A stretch of DNA of 64,000 nucleotides from Serratia sarumanii (GCF_029962605.1 NZ_CP124750.1:1860001-1924000); one strand, 5' to 3'; positions 8,380 through 17,758 are shown, counted from the first letter of the stretch. Made by a program: numbers and translations. The notes: generated by a model from the letters alone, not told the origin.

Positions 8380-8706
8380 CCATCCCCACAGCGTAATGAG
8401 TAGCCACGCTGCCGCAATCCAGCACAGTACCGCCGCCCCCAGAGCCAACGACAGCCGCAGACTGTTGATCAGGAAATACAGCGAGATCAAATACACCAGG
8501 TAGGGTAGCACCGCCCACATGCCAAAAATCAGCGTGGTTTTCAGCGCCGCAATGGAACGCTCGTTGCCGACAATGTAATGCGCAATCAGGGCGAAAGTGG
8601 GAAAGAGCGGGACTAAACCGGCGATATAATAGTTGCGCGTTTTGGCCAACAGGCCGATCAGAACCACGACCAGTGCGCCGATCAGCGCTTTGACAAGGAT
8701 GGCCAT
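8365..8706 (-). CDS. ydgC: GlpM-family inner-membrane protein YdgC
   Basis: 113 residues, nearly all hydrophobic, with four predicted membrane segments. Stretches such as TRNYYIAGLVPLFPTFALIA and ALKTTLIFGMW are near-identical to E. coli YdgC, a member of the GlpM family. GlpM was linked to alginate production in Pseudomonas; the molecular function is unknown. Length equals the family norm. It appears to be a single-gene transcript. Confidence 0.85.
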   Translation of the reverse strand: MAILVKALIGALVVVLIGLLAKTRNYYIAGLVPLFPTFALIAHYIVGNERSIAALKTTLIFGMWAVLPYLVYLISLYFLINSLRLSLALGAAVLCWIAAAWLLITLWGWWQGR

Positions 8707-8827
8707 AACGGTCTCGGGTGTGGGGGAAAGTCAACACACTGCCCGAAAGCACGTGCAAGATCAATGGGGTGTGGAGTAGCGCGGTGAAAAGCAGACCCAC
8801 AAGAAGTGCGGGTCTGGGACGCAACGC

Positions 8828-9052
8828 TTACTGACGGTAAGCGTGCTTGATTTGCTGAATGCTGTTCTTGAAGATTTCCGCCTGGGTAGGATCTTCAATC
8901 TGGGCGATGAAACGTTCCATGTTGATGATGACTTTCCCGGCGTCGGCCTGGCCGATCGACTTCAAGATCAGCGTCAGCGTAGCTTTGAGGCAGGCAACCT
9001 CGGTCGCCAAGATTTCCGGGTTTGCAGACGTAGTGAAATCAACGTTGCTCAT
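8828..9052 (-). CDS. yecF: Small YecF-family protein (DUF2594)
   Basis: 74 residues from the ATG at 9052, preceded by GGAGAGAAA. The sequence matches E. coli YecF over its length (SxxCLKAxLTLxLxxxGQADAG, ending IKHAYRQ here and IKQAYRQ there). It is probably helical and soluble; no function is established. In E. coli yecF is also near uvrY, with sdiA between them; here sdiA is absent and replaced by about 700 bp of non-coding sequence. Confidence 0.85.
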   Translation of the reverse strand: MSNVDFTTSANPEILATEVACLKATLTLILKSIGQADAGKVIINMERFIAQIEDPTQAEIFKNSIQQIKHAYRQ

Positions 9053-9755
9053 TTTCTCTCCTGATTTTTTGAGGCCGTAGCCTGATACAAGCTGCTTTGG
9101 CACGCCGCGTGCGGGCTAAACGTTGCCCCGCGCGCAGCGGCGAATTTAACTGGGCGCGGAGTATAGCATAGCATGCGTCCGTCATCTGCACCGGGCTTGC
9201 TCCGGTCATGCGGGTGGGCAACGTTCGCTCATTGCCATGCTGAATCATCCGCTGTCGGCCAGTTATTTCGAGGTGGTTAACAAGTATTTGTCCGGCACGT
9301 TATTGTTGAACAATGGGGGGAATTATAATTATTTGGGCGGGGAACACCGATTTTACCGGCGTTTGCCGGGAATAATAGTTTCGAACGCGGGTTGCCAAAC
9401 CCACGTTGGCGGCGGATTTTGTTACGCCTTTAAATATCAAATGATTACAAAAAGCCAACGGCCGTGTTAATATTATGCATGTCGCGATTGCTTACACAGA
9501 TTTCTCACGCGCAACATGATTGTCGCGCTATCCTGTGTTTGGTGCAGCGCCGCGCAATTATTTTCGTCGTCCGATCTTTTCCAACGTGACGATTTATCGG
9601 CGGCATAGACGGCTAAAATTGAAAAATCAGCTCTGCTCCGCAAAGTTATTCGAAAGTATGTATTAATCTGTGTTCATTCTTGTCTGAAAAACAAGTAATA
9701 TCTCTGGCGAAAACAGAGGCCGATTGCGTTACTCCCTTTTTTTGGAGATTTTTCC
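9053..9755. other. Long non-coding region upstream of uvrY
   Basis: 703 bp lie between yecF and uvrY. The left part is GC-rich; from about 9280 on it is AT-rich and promoter-like. A 77-codon frame inside (9237-9470) has poor protein character, no family resemblance and no ribosome site, and I do not call it. The region corresponds in place to sdiA of E. coli, of which I find no trace. Confidence 0.55.
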
Positions 9756-10412
9756 TTGATTAGCGTTCTTCTTGTTGATGACCACGAACTGGTGCGCGCA
9801 GGGATACGACGCATTCTTGAAGATATCAAAGGTATAAAAGTTGTCGGTGAGGCTCAGTGCGGTGAAGACGCCGTAAAATGGTGCCGTGGCAACGCTGTCG
9901 ATATCGTGCTGATGGACATGAATATGCCGGGCATTGGCGGGCTGGAAGCCACGCGCAAGATTGTGCGTTATGCACCCGACGTCAAAGTCATCATGTTGAC
10001 CATCCATACTGAAAATCCTTTGCCCGCGAAGGTGATGCAGGCGGGTGCCGCCGGTTACCTGAGCAAGGGCGCCGCGCCGCAGGAAGTGATTAACGCCTTG
10101 CGTTCCGTGCATGCGGGGCAGCGCTATATCGCGTCTGATATCGCCCAGCAGATGGCCCTGAGTCAGCTGGAGCCGCAGGCTGAAACGCCGTTCAGCTGCC
10201 TGTCTGAACGCGAGTTACAGATCATGTTGATGATCACCAAAGGCAAAAAGGTGAATGAGATCTCGGAGCAACTGAGTCTCAGCCCGAAAACGGTGAACAG
10301 CTACCGTTACCGCATGTTCAGCAAACTGAATATCAGCGGCGACGTCGAATTGACTCACCTGGCCATCCGACATGGATTGTTCAATGCGGAGACGTTGTTA
10401 AGCAGTGAATGA
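9756..10412 (+). CDS. uvrY: Response regulator UvrY (BarA-UvrY two-component system)
   Basis: 218 residues, starting at TTG as the E. coli gene does, nine bases after TTTGGAG. The N-terminal receiver domain shows the acidic pair VDDH, the phospho-acceptor Asp54 in VLMDMNMPG and a conserved Lys near residue 104. The C-terminal LuxR-type helix-turn-helix reads [14 protein letters not shown] and [17 protein letters not shown]. BarA phosphorylates UvrY, which activates CsrB-type small RNAs and so relieves CsrA repression of motility, biofilm and metabolism genes. It overlaps uvrC by eight bases, the conserved arrangement. Confidence 0.97.
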   Translation: MISVLLVDDHELVRAGIRRILEDIKGIKVVGEAQCGEDAVKWCRGNAVDIVLMDMNMPGIGGLEATRKIVRYAPDVKVIMLTIHTENPLPAKVMQAGAAGYLSKGAAPQEVINALRSVHAGQRYIASDIAQQMALSQLEPQAETPFSCLSERELQIMLMITKGKKVNEISEQLSLSPKTVNSYRYRMFSKLNISGDVELTHLAIRHGLFNAETLLSSE

Positions 10413-12237
10413 CCGTTTTGATGCCAAAGCCTTCCTGAGTACCGTCACCAGCCAGCCCGGCGTCTACCGTATGTACGACGCCACGGGTACGGTGATCTAC
10501 GTCGGTAAAGCCAAAGACCTGAAAAAGCGTCTCGCCAGCTATTTTCGGCAGCAGGTCAGCAGCCGTAAAACCGAGACGCTGGTTAAAAATATCGCGCAAA
10601 TAGACGTAACGGTTACCCATACTGAAACAGAAGCGCTGCTGTTGGAACATAACTACATTAAATTGTACCAACCGCGATATAATGTTCTTTTGCGAGACGA
10701 TAAATCTTACCCGCTGATTTTTCTCAGTGCGGATACCCATCCCCGTTTGGCGATGCATCGCGGCGCCAAACACGCCAAGGGCGAATATTTCGGGCCTTTT
10801 CCCAACTCTTACGCCGTACGCGAAACGCTGGCGCTGCTGCAGAAGCTGTTCCCGATCCGCCAGTGCGAAAACAGCGTATATCGCAACCGGTCGCGCCCGT
10901 GCCTGCAGTATCAGATCGGCCGCTGTCTGGGGCCTTGTGTTGCCGGCCTGGTGAGCGAAGAAGAATACCGGCAGCAGGTGGACTATGTACGGCTGTTTCT
11001 TTCGGGCAAAGATCAGCAGGTATTGCACCAGCTGATTGCGCGTATGGAAGAAGCCAGCAAACTGCTTAATTTCGAAGAGGCGGCGCGCATTCGCGATCAA
11101 ATTCAGGCCGTGCGCCGCGTCACCGAGCGGCAGTTCGTGTCGGGCGACAGCGACGATCTGGACGTGATCGGCGTGGCGTTCGATGCCGGTATGGCGTGCC
11201 TGCACGTGCTGTTCATCCGTCAGGGCAAGGTGCTGGGCAGCCGCAGCTATTTCCCTAAAGTGCCGGGCGGCACGGATATGGGCGAAGTGGTGCAGACCTT
11301 TGTCGGTCAGTTCTATCTGCAGGGCAGCCAGGCGCGCACGCTGCCCGGTGAGATCCTGCTGGATTTCAGCCTGCCGGAAAAAGACCTGCTTGCGGAGTCG
11401 CTCTCCGAGTTGGCGGGGCGCAAGATCCAAATTCAAAGCAAACCGCGCGGCGACCGCGCCCGTTATCTGAAGCTGGCGCGTACCAACGCGGCAACGGCGT
11501 TGACCACCAAGCTTTCGCAACAGTCGACTATTCATCAGCGGCTGGCGGAATTGGCCAAGGTGCTGAACCTGACTGAAATCAACCGCATGGAGTGCTTCGA
11601 TATCAGCCACACTATGGGCGAACAGACCGTGGCTTCGTGCGTGGTGTTCGACGGTAACGGCCCGGTGCGAGCGGAGTATCGGCGCTACAATATCAGCGGC
11701 ATCACTCCCGGCGATGACTACGCGGCGATGACGCAGGTGCTGAAGCGCCGTTACGGCAAGGCGCTGGAAGAGAAAAAGATCCCGGATGTCATCTTTATCG
11801 ACGGCGGTAAAGGGCAGCTCGGCATGGCGATCGACGTCTTCAAATCGCTGAACGTCACCTGGGACAAGAATAAGCCGCTGCTGATTGGCATCGCCAAAGG
11901 CGCCGATCGCAAGGCCGGATTGGAAACGTTGTTCTTCGTGCCGGAAGGCGAGGGGATTTCGCTGCCGCCGGATTCGCCGGCGCTGCATGTGATCCAACAC
12001 ATCCGCGACGATTCGCACAATCATGCGATTACCGGCCACCGGCAGAGAAGGGCGAAAGTCAGAAATACCAGCGCATTGGAGCTGATTGAAGGCGTAGGGC
12101 CGAAACGGCGCCAGGTGCTGTTGAAGTATATGGGCGGACTGCAACCTTTGTTGAACGCCAGCGTGGAGGAAATTGCAAAAGTGCCGGGTATTTCACAAGC
12201 ATTGGCAGAAAAGATCTACAATGCATTGAAACACTGA
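10405..12237 (+). CDS. uvrC: UvrABC excinuclease subunit C
   Basis: 610 residues, the same as E. coli UvrC. The start is GTG at 10405, inside the end of uvrY ([19 protein letters not shown]). The order is an N-terminal GIY-YIG nuclease ([20 protein letters not shown]) for the 3' cut, a UVR motif that contacts UvrB ([18 protein letters not shown], about 205-222), an RNase H-like domain for the 5' incision with FIDGGKGQL, and C-terminal helix-hairpin-helix repeats ([18 protein letters not shown]). It acts in nucleotide excision repair after UvrA and UvrB. No LexA box was seen nearby. Confidence 0.98.
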   Translation: MNDRFDAKAFLSTVTSQPGVYRMYDATGTVIYVGKAKDLKKRLASYFRQQVSSRKTETLVKNIAQIDVTVTHTETEALLLEHNYIKLYQPRYNVLLRDDKSYPLIFLSADTHPRLAMHRGAKHAKGEYFGPFPNSYAVRETLALLQKLFPIRQCENSVYRNRSRPCLQYQIGRCLGPCVAGLVSEEEYRQQVDYVRLFLSGKDQQVLHQLIARMEEASKLLNFEEAARIRDQIQAVRRVTERQFVSGDSDDLDVIGVAFDAGMACLHVLFIRQGKVLGSRSYFPKVPGGTDMGEVVQTFVGQFYLQGSQARTLPGEILLDFSLPEKDLLAESLSELAGRKIQIQSKPRGDRARYLKLARTNAATALTTKLSQQSTIHQRLAELAKVLNLTEINRMECFDISHTMGEQTVASCVVFDGNGPVRAEYRRYNISGITPGDDYAAMTQVLKRRYGKALEEKKIPDVIFIDGGKGQLGMAIDVFKSLNVTWDKNKPLLIGIAKGADRKAGLETLFFVPEGEGISLPPDSPALHVIQHIRDDSHNHAITGHRQRRAKVRNTSALELIEGVGPKRRQVLLKYMGGLQPLLNASVEEIAKVPGISQALAEKIYNALKH

Positions 12238-12295
12238 GGGCAATGTAGCAACATACTCTTAATTTCCACTCTAGCCAGATAGTTACCGTAGCATT

Positions 12296-12844
12296 ATGCA
12301 ATTGAATATACCGACTTGGCTTACCCTGTTTCGCGTAGTTCTGATCCCATTCTTTGTGCTGGCGTTTTATCTGCCGTTCAACTGGGCTCCGATGGTTTGC
12401 GCCGTTATCTTTGTGTTCGCCGCCGTCACCGACTGGTTTGACGGCTTTCTGGCACGCCGCTGGAAACAAACGACGCGCTTCGGGGCGTTTTTGGATCCGG
12501 TCGCGGACAAAGTGATGGTGGCGGTGGCACTGGTGCTGGTGGCGGAGCACTACCACAGCTGGTGGATCACGCTGCCGGCGGCCACCATGATCGCCCGTGA
12601 AATCATCATTTCGTCGCTGCGCGAGTGGATGGCGGAAATTGGCAAGCGCAGCAGCGTGGCGGTATCCTGGATCGGCAAAGTGAAAACCATGGCGCAGATG
12701 ATGTCGCTGGTGGGTTTGCTGTGGCGGCCGGATCGCTCCGTAGAGTATGTGGCGATTGGCTTGCTGTATATCGCGGCGGTGCTGACTTTCTGGTCGATGT
12801 TCCAATATTTGAAAGCGGCGCGCAACGATCTGCTGGAACCGTGA
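12296..12844 (+). CDS. pgsA: Phosphatidylglycerophosphate synthase
   Basis: 182 residues. It carries the CDP-alcohol phosphotransferase signature D-G-x2-A-R-x8-G-x3-D-x3-D, read as [12 protein letters not shown] through [10 protein letters not shown]. Several membrane segments place it in the inner membrane. It condenses CDP-diacylglycerol with glycerol-3-phosphate, the committed step to phosphatidylglycerol and cardiolipin. The uvrC-pgsA-tRNA order is the same in E. coli. The 58 bp after uvrC contain no obvious terminator, so it may be partly co-transcribed with uvrYC. Confidence 0.97.
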   Translation: MQLNIPTWLTLFRVVLIPFFVLAFYLPFNWAPMVCAVIFVFAAVTDWFDGFLARRWKQTTRFGAFLDPVADKVMVAVALVLVAEHYHSWWITLPAATMIAREIIISSLREWMAEIGKRSSVAVSWIGKVKTMAQMMSLVGLLWRPDRSVEYVAIGLLYIAAVLTFWSMFQYLKAARNDLLEP

Positions 12845-12894
12845 TCGATACGCTGCAAAAATCGGCAAACGATCGTGATGAGCCAACAATTTTA

Positions 12895-12922
12895 TTGACT
12901 CATCACGTCAGGCAAGTAGAAT
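12895..12922 (+). promoter_or_regulatory. Sigma-70 promoter for the Gly tRNA
   Basis: TTGACT at 12895-12900 and TAGAAT at 12917-12922 are 16 bases apart, followed by a GC-containing discriminator (GCATCGC), as expected of a stringently controlled stable-RNA promoter. The tRNA begins about 66 bases further on. Confidence 0.65.
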
Positions 12923-12988
12923 GCATCGCATCAGACGACAACGATGAATTGCCGAAAGATAGCAAATAAATCAGTCAGTTCTGGTAAT

Positions 12989-13064
12989 GCGGGAATAGCT
13001 CAGTTGGTAGAGCGCAACCTTGCCAAGGTTGAGGTCGCGAGTTCGAGCCTCGTTTCCCGCTCCA
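12989..13064 (+). tRNA. glyW: tRNA-Gly (anticodon GCC)
   Basis: 76 nt with a complete cloverleaf. The acceptor GCGGGAA pairs with TTCCCGC, the D loop holds AGTTGGTA, anticodon GCC is at 13022-13024, the T loop is TTCGAGC, and CCA is encoded. Position after pgsA matches E. coli glyW. A terminator follows at once, so here it is transcribed apart from the Cys and Leu tRNAs. Confidence 0.97.
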
Positions 13065-13105
13065 AACATTAGCCTGTTGAATCCCCGTGATTCAGCAGGT
13101 AAGCG

Positions 13106-13128
13106 AAAAGGGGCTTCGGCCCCTTTTT
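13106..13128 (+). terminator. Intrinsic terminator after tRNA-Gly
   Basis: AAAGGGGC, a TTCG tetraloop, GCCCCTTT and a T tract form a textbook Rho-independent terminator about 42 bases beyond the tRNA. Confidence 0.9.
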
Positions 13129-13738
13129 CGTTTTCTATTCCTTTGCCGTCCGGTGAAACCCTTCTTCATCCTGCTAGCTCGATTATTGCCACTATATCTG
13201 CTGTCGTTTTCATACCCCAGGATGCATCCGTTGCATGGTGCAATCAGGCACATTTGATTGGGCGCCGTACGGTGTACAATCTGACGTCAGTCTCCAGCCT
13301 TGCAGTTGCGTTGGCCGTTCGGGGCAGCGGCACCGGAGATTCATGATAATGTTATGCCTGATATCCCATCACCATAAGCAAGTGAAAAGCTGCAGAGGGC
13401 GCGGGTAAGCGATTCCTGCTGAGAAAAAAGATCCGATTTGCCCGTGAATCCCTGAACCGATGCATATAAAATCAACATTTCGCTTGCCTTTGCGTTGGCA
13501 TTGTGAACAGTGCGCCCACAAAATAAGCAGTTGAAAGCGTTAGAGAACTTTTTGCTATTTCGAGGGGTTGCCAAGGTGGGGGGTTTAGTCCATAATGCAG
13601 TCCATCGATTCGGCGGTAACGAAATAAATTACTTAAGAATCAGATGATTAAGATAAGCGATTTCAACATCGCCGATCAAAAGAACAAAACGAAGTGGGTG
13701 AATCACCGGCTTTGGCCTGAAAAGGCAAACAGAATAAA
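13129..13738. other. Spacer inserted inside the Gly-Cys-Leu tRNA group
   Basis: In E. coli the three tRNAs are close together; here about 610 bp lie between the Gly terminator and the Cys tRNA. I find no convincing gene; a leftward 77-codon frame at 13341-13574 has no family resemblance. TTGCCAAGGT of the Gly anticodon arm (13020-13029) recurs at 13568-13577, which could be a trace of an integration event. A separate promoter for the Cys-Leu pair should lie here, but I could not pick it out with confidence. Confidence 0.45.
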
Positions 13739-13812
13739 GGCGCGTTAACAAAGCGGTTATGTAGCGGATTGCAAATCCGTCCAGTCCGGTTCGACTCCGG
13801 AACGCGCCTCCA
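13739..13812 (+). tRNA. cysT: tRNA-Cys (anticodon GCA)
   Basis: 74 nt. The acceptor GGCGCGT pairs with ACGCGCC, anticodon GCA is at 13771-13773 within GGATTGCAAATCC, the T loop is TTCGACT, and TCCA is encoded at the 3' end. It is followed by the Leu tRNA after ten bases, as in E. coli. Confidence 0.97.
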
Positions 13813-13822
13813 ACTTTCCCGA

Positions 13823-13908
13823 GCCCGGGTGGTGAAATCGGTAGACACAAGGGATTTAAAATCCCTCGGCTTATGGCTGTGCGGGTTCAAGTCCCGCCCC
13901 GGGTACCA
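13823..13908 (+). tRNA. leuZ: tRNA-Leu (anticodon TAA)
   Basis: 86-nt class II tRNA with a long variable arm. The acceptor GCCCGGG pairs with CCCGGGT, the anticodon stem AGGGA/TCCCT encloses anticodon TAA at 13857-13859, the T loop is TTCAAGT, and CCA is encoded. It matches E. coli leuZ in place and anticodon. Confidence 0.97.
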
Positions 13909-13956
13909 GGGAACGAAAATACCGAATAATCAAAGCAATAAGTAGTAATGTCGTAG

Positions 13957-13978
13957 ACCGCCGAGAGGCGGTTTTTTT
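13957..13978 (+). terminator. Intrinsic terminator after the Cys-Leu tRNAs
   Basis: ACCGCC, loop GAGA, GGCGGT and seven T residues lie about 50 bases beyond the Leu tRNA. Confidence 0.9.
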
Positions 13979-14086
13979 GTGCCTGAAATTCGCGTTACAC
14001 CTGTATTCTTCCCTTTTTTGTCATACCCCATGCCCATGGATTGTCATCCTGCTTGCAGGGAGCCCCGCAGGGCTCCGCAGTACCAA

Positions 14087-15427
14087 TTATAAGAAACCGA
14101 ACGCCGCAGCGAGGATCCAGCCGAAGACGCAGGAGACGCTAACGCCGATCAGGCCGGGCAGAATAAAGCTGTGGTTGATCACGAAGCGGCCGATGCGGGT
14201 GGTGCCGGAGCGGTCGAACTGGATCGCTGCCAGATCGCTGGGATAGGTTGGCAGAATGTAATAGCCGTAGCAGGCCGGCGCCGAAGCGACGATATAGGCC
14301 GGGTTGACGCCGATCGCCAGCGCCACCGGCACCAGTGCCGCCAGCGCGGCGGCCTGCGAGTTGACGAATTTCGACACCAGCAGCAGGATCAGCGCATAGG
14401 CCCAGGGGTACTCTTTCACCAGCACGCCCAGGGTGGCTTCGATCTGCGCCAGGTGCGCGCCGAACATGGTTTCCGCCATCCAGGCGACGCCATACACCGC
14501 CACGATGGCGATCATGCCGGAGCGGAACACTTCGTTTTTAGAAATAGACGCCGGGTTGGTGCGGGTGATGATGACGATCAGCGCCCCGGCCATCAACATG
14601 CACATCTGGATCACCAGGACCATGGAGAGCGGCTTGCCGCCGAAGCTGGGCCGCAGCTCGGAAAATGCCCCCAGCACCGCCACCAGGGCGATGGTAGCGA
14701 GGAAAATCCACATGGCGATCCAGTTGCTGCGCGGCAGCACCCGGTCCAGCAAGGTGGCGGCATCGCCATAGACGTAGCGATGGTTTTCCGGCACCGAGAT
14801 GAATTTCTGGAACTCCGGATCTTTGTCCAGGTCTTTGCCGCGGAACCAGCTGAAGATGCCGATCGCCAGAATGCCGCACAGGGTGGAAGGAATGGTGATC
14901 GACAGCAGGTCGAGGAATTCCAGATGGCGGCCATTGAAGGTATAGCTGCTGAGCATCGCCACCAATGAAACGACCGCTACCGAAACCGGGCTGGCGATAA
15001 TGCCCATCTGCGCGCCGATCGAGCTGGCCGCCATCGGCCGTTCCGGGCGGATGTTATTTTTGATCGCCACGTCATAAATGATCGGCAAGATGGTGTACAC
15101 CACGTGCCCGGTGCCGCACAGAATAGTGAGAATGCAGGTCACGAACGGTGCGATGATCGAGACGTAGCGCGGGTTGCGCCGCAGCATCCGTTCGGCGATT
15201 TGCAGCATCACGTCCAGCCCGCCCGAGGCCTGCAGGGTGGCGGAGGCCGCCACCACCGCGATGATCACCAGCATCACGTCTACCGGCGGTTTGCCGGGCT
15301 GCAGGTGAAAGCCGAACACCAGGATCATCAACCCGATACCGCCCAGTAACCCCAGCGCAATGCCGCCCTTGCGCGCCCCATACAGCAGGCATGCCAATAT
15401 AACCGCTAATTGCAGAAAGAAATCCAT
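14087..15427 (-). CDS. dcuB: Anaerobic C4-dicarboxylate antiporter DcuB
   Basis: 446 residues with about 10-12 membrane segments, the same length as E. coli DcuB and very close to it ([54 protein letters not shown]). It exchanges external fumarate, malate or aspartate for succinate during fumarate respiration. In E. coli dcuB is activated by CRP, FNR and DcuSR. A CRP-like box lies 117-132 bp upstream here. fumB, its usual partner, is not adjacent, but a FumD-like gene lies about 0.8 kb away on the other strand. Confidence 0.95.
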   Translation of the reverse strand: MDFFLQLAVILACLLYGARKGGIALGLLGGIGLMILVFGFHLQPGKPPVDVMLVIIAVVAASATLQASGGLDVMLQIAERMLRRNPRYVSIIAPFVTCILTILCGTGHVVYTILPIIYDVAIKNNIRPERPMAASSIGAQMGIIASPVSVAVVSLVAMLSSYTFNGRHLEFLDLLSITIPSTLCGILAIGIFSWFRGKDLDKDPEFQKFISVPENHRYVYGDAATLLDRVLPRSNWIAMWIFLATIALVAVLGAFSELRPSFGGKPLSMVLVIQMCMLMAGALIVIITRTNPASISKNEVFRSGMIAIVAVYGVAWMAETMFGAHLAQIEATLGVLVKEYPWAYALILLLVSKFVNSQAAALAALVPVALAIGVNPAYIVASAPACYGYYILPTYPSDLAAIQFDRSGTTRIGRFVINHSFILPGLIGVSVSCVFGWILAAAFGFL

Positions 15428-15543
15428 GATAGATACGCCTTAATAATGTTGAACTTAACTGCGTTCAGTTTCCGGCGGCGGTTACAACAGAAAGTTGTTT
15501 TAAATCTAAAGGCGCTAAAAAACTGTGGTTATTGACGCTAAAG

Positions 15544-15559
15544 AGTGATGGTGCTCACA
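15544..15559. promoter_or_regulatory. CRP-box-like site between dcuB and thioesterase gene
   Basis: AGTGA-N6-TCACA matches the TGTGA-N6-TCACA consensus at nine of ten positions. It lies about 117-132 bp upstream of the dcuB start and 100 bp upstream of the divergent thioesterase gene. dcuB is CRP-activated in E. coli, which supports the call. Confidence 0.45.
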
Positions 15560-15658
15560 CTCAGTGAATCAAGGGGGAAGAAGCCACCAGCACGAAAAAG
15601 CAAACCAACAGGTCAGACCTCTACTATATGAAAGGTTTACTGATCCGAGGAGAAAACC

Positions 15659-16111
15659 ATGGACCCGACAAAAATGACCGGGCTGGCGCTGTTACAGGCT
15701 GCAATGGCCGGCAAGATCCCAGCGGCCTCGATCGCTGAAACCGTGCCTATGAAGCCGGTTGCGGTGGAAGAAGGGTATATCCGTATCGTGGCGCGGGCAG
15801 ACGGGCGCCATCTGAATCCGCTGGGTGGCGTACATGGCGGCTTTGCCGCCACGGTATTGGACTCGGTGACTGGTTGCGCGGTGCACAGTACGCTGGGCGC
15901 AGGCGTAGGTTACGGCACCGTCGATCTGCAGGTAAAAATGCTGCGCCCTGTGCCGAAGGAGAGTGACCTGATCGCCGAGGGGCGTCTGGTCTATGCGGCG
16001 AAGAACGTCGCTTTCGCTGAAGGCACGCTCAAAACGGCGGAAGGGAAGCTGCTGGCTTCGGCAACCGCCACTTGTTTTATCATTCGCCCCACCGAACAAG
16101 CACCGCAATAA
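15659..16111 (+). CDS. PaaI-family hotdog thioesterase
   Basis: 150 residues, preceded by GAGGAGAAAACC. The hotdog-fold signature HLNPLGGVHGGFAATVLDS is clear; HGG-x-x-x-x-x-x-D is the usual active-site region of the PaaI/YdiI/ComA2 group. The C-terminal strand reads ATATCFI. It probably hydrolyses an acyl- or aryl-CoA thioester; the substrate cannot be told from sequence. Adjacent genes give no pathway clue, and it seems to have its own promoter facing away from dcuB. Confidence 0.85.
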   Translation: MDPTKMTGLALLQAAMAGKIPAASIAETVPMKPVAVEEGYIRIVARADGRHLNPLGGVHGGFAATVLDSVTGCAVHSTLGAGVGYGTVDLQVKMLRPVPKESDLIAEGRLVYAAKNVAFAEGTLKTAEGKLLASATATCFIIRPTEQAPQ

Positions 16112-16252
16112 CCTGCTCGTTATCGGGCTTCGGGCTATCAACCCGGGGCCCGATGCATTTCTCTTCGGCTGCATAGATTGCTACGCTACGATGACAGGCG
16201 CGATACGCCATTGTGGTCTAGTATTCTTGGGTAAAAATTTATCGGAGTGATT

Positions 16253-16534
16253 ATGCAGCCGTATAAAGAGGTTGAGTTTGATCATGAGCTTTGTCTGGCG
16301 ATCGGCAAAGCCGTATTAGACGTGGTGTCGCAGGGGGAGGAAACCAGCGCTCCGGCGGTGATGAACGCGATTGAGCGGTCGGTGGAACAGGGGTTGAATG
16401 ACGACGAAACGGCCATCGCCGACGACGCCCTGGATTTGATGGCTCGTCTCGTCCACGGCTTCAGCTTCATAAATCTAGCGGATGAAGAGGATACTTCCCA
16501 TGCATTGGTTGAATTTCAAACGCTACAAGAGTGA
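16253..16534 (+). CDS. FumD-like (DUF2767) small protein
   Basis: 93 residues from the ATG at 16253, after CGGAG. Residues 10-68 (ELCLAIGKAVLDVVSQGEE ... DDALDLMARLV) line up with E. coli FumD/YdhZ (ELYREMCRVVGKVVLEM ... ALV), the DUF2767 family. E. coli FumD was reported to have fumarase activity, which is surprising for so short a protein, and I would not transfer it. An extra acidic 25-residue tail is present. Its 3' end overlaps the next gene by 35 bases. Confidence 0.6.
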   Translation: MQPYKEVEFDHELCLAIGKAVLDVVSQGEETSAPAVMNAIERSVEQGLNDDETAIADDALDLMARLVHGFSFINLADEEDTSHALVEFQTLQE

Positions 16535-17051
16535 CGTTGCCAAACAGGCCGTGCCGCCGCATTTGAATGCGGCTGAATTTGCGCGGCATTACGCCGACAA
16601 GCCGCAAGCCGATACGGAAGAGTATCTTTCGCTGAGCGGGGAGATGTGCTGGGATGCGGTGGTGCTGTGCGCCCACCGTTCAGGCGCGCTTAGCAAGGCG
16701 AAATACAAGCAGCTGTGGCAGACGGTATTCGATAAGCAATACAAACATTTCGTCAGCCCTGACGATACCGAGATCCGCACCATGGCCGATATGTTGCGCG
16801 CGCCGCAGGGATGTTTTATCGGCATATTTTCCCTGCGTGACGCGACGGCGCCCCGTTTGCTGCATGCCATGATCGGCACCGGTGCAGGCTTTGCCGCCGG
16901 CAATAAAAATCTTTGCATCGGCGTGGGGGGCGCGGTCGGCTGGGAAAATCTCAATCTGGCGCGCGATCTGCGCTGGCAGCCGGAAGGCGGTTTTTTACGC
17001 CAGGGCGACAACGAAGTGCTGCGCATTTTTTACCGGCCTTTCCCCGCCTGA
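16500..17051 (+). CDS. Conserved-looking protein of unknown function
   Basis: 183 residues from the ATG at 16500, nine bases after GAGG; a further in-frame ATG at 16482 is possible. It appears soluble, with EEYLSLSGEMCWDAVVLCAHRSG and a glycine-rich centre (GTGAGFAAGNKNLCIGVGGAVGW). I do not recognise the family. It overlaps the FumD-like gene by 35 bases in another frame, so the two are probably co-translated, and a strong terminator follows its stop. Confidence 0.6.
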   Translation: MHWLNFKRYKSDVAKQAVPPHLNAAEFARHYADKPQADTEEYLSLSGEMCWDAVVLCAHRSGALSKAKYKQLWQTVFDKQYKHFVSPDDTEIRTMADMLRAPQGCFIGIFSLRDATAPRLLHAMIGTGAGFAAGNKNLCIGVGGAVGWENLNLARDLRWQPEGGFLRQGDNEVLRIFYRPFPA

Positions 17052-17075
17052 GCCGGTTCGCCCGCTTTTAGAGTA

Positions 17076-17102
17076 AAAAAAACCGCCGTCTGGCGGTTTT
17101 TT
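17076..17102. terminator. Bidirectional intrinsic terminator
   Basis: An A tract, AACCGCC, loop GTCT, GGCGGTT and a T tract sit between two convergent genes (stops at 17051 and 17120) and can end transcription from both sides. Confidence 0.9.
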
Positions 17103-17119
17103 GTTGGCGGGTATCCCCC

Positions 17120-17389
17120 TTATTTGAACCCGCCGTTGCGAATGAATTCGAGACCGGCGGCAGTGATCCGCGTTTGATGCGGGTCGATATCATAGTTGTT
17201 CTCGTCGATGTCGCTCATCACATAGGCCTGTATCAGGCCCTTGGTTTTGAGATAGGCGAAGGGATCGGCGAAGGCGTGCGGGCTGGTGGCGTCTTGTTTC
17301 CACAGTTCATAGGTTTTTTCATCCAGCGTGCCGGGGTGATTGGCGGCCAGCCGGGTCAGGATCTGATTGTAGAACGCATAGTCGGTCAT
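17120..17389 (-). CDS. Small protein of unknown function, possible winged-helix fold
   Basis: 89 residues with GAGGA seven bases before the ATG. The layout (a helical N-terminus ending in LKTKGLIQAYVM, then DPHQTRITAAGLEFIRNGG) resembles small winged-helix proteins of the YjcQ type, where a 'T..GL.YL' motif ends the wing. No family is assigned with confidence, and neither DNA binding nor a partner is visible. It faces the unknown gene at 16500 across a shared terminator. Confidence 0.55.
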   Translation of the reverse strand: MTDYAFYNQILTRLAANHPGTLDEKTYELWKQDATSPHAFADPFAYLKTKGLIQAYVMSDIDENNYDIDPHQTRITAAGLEFIRNGGFK

Positions 17390-17480
17390 GATGCGGTCCT
17401 CTTTATCGCGAGCGACAGTCTCGGAAAATGGCGGTAAGGCCTTTCAATCATAGCCGATGTTTTCCGCCGTCGGCATGGGG

Positions 17481-17618
17481 TTAGCCGCGTTGGCTTTCAA
17501 TCCAGTGGAACAGACGTGAAATGCTCAAGGTGATATCACCGATGTTGAAGAGTGCGCCAAGCCACAGGGCGAGCATAACCAGGATGCCGATGATGATGGA
17601 AAGGTCCATCGTGCTCAT
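17481..17618 (-). CDS. Small single-span membrane protein
   Basis: 45 residues from the ATG at 17618 (MSTMDLSIIIGILVMLALWL). One membrane segment is followed by an amphipathic tail ending WIESQRG. In-frame ATGs at 17633 and 17678 would lengthen it, and none has a strong ribosome site. It is not adjacent to a gene that explains it. Small single-span proteins often modulate a transporter or sensor, but no partner is evident. Confidence 0.45.
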   Translation of the reverse strand: MSTMDLSIIIGILVMLALWLGALFNIGDITLSISRLFHWIESQRG

Positions 17619-17717
17619 GATTATGTTCTTCATTAATAAAGGTGTGCGGCAAAGCGTGCCACCAATCCCGCTTGCCATAAAATGCGCTGCGCATTATTCC
17701 TTTTGAAATCAAAGTAA

Positions 17718-17746
17718 AAAAGCCACCCAAACGGGTGGCTTTTGTG
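17718..17746 (-). terminator. Intrinsic terminator of proP
   Basis: AAAAGCCACCC and GGGTGGCTTTT flank AAAC; read on the minus strand it is followed by TTTTTT, 16 bases after the proP stop. Confidence 0.9.
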
Positions 17747-17758
17747 TTTTCGCGCGGA

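Noticed and set aside
9237..9470. 77-codon rightward frame upstream of uvrY
   Set aside because: No ribosome site, odd composition, no recognisable family, and it occupies a promoter region.
10381..12144. Leftward 587-codon open frame over uvrC
   Set aside because: It lies entirely antisense to uvrC, whose identity and length are certain. High GC at third positions opens such frames; the product is His/Gln/Arg-rich with no domain.
13341..13574. 77-codon leftward frame in the tRNA spacer
   Set aside because: No good start or ribosome site; composition not protein-like. Kept only as a note in the spacer entry.
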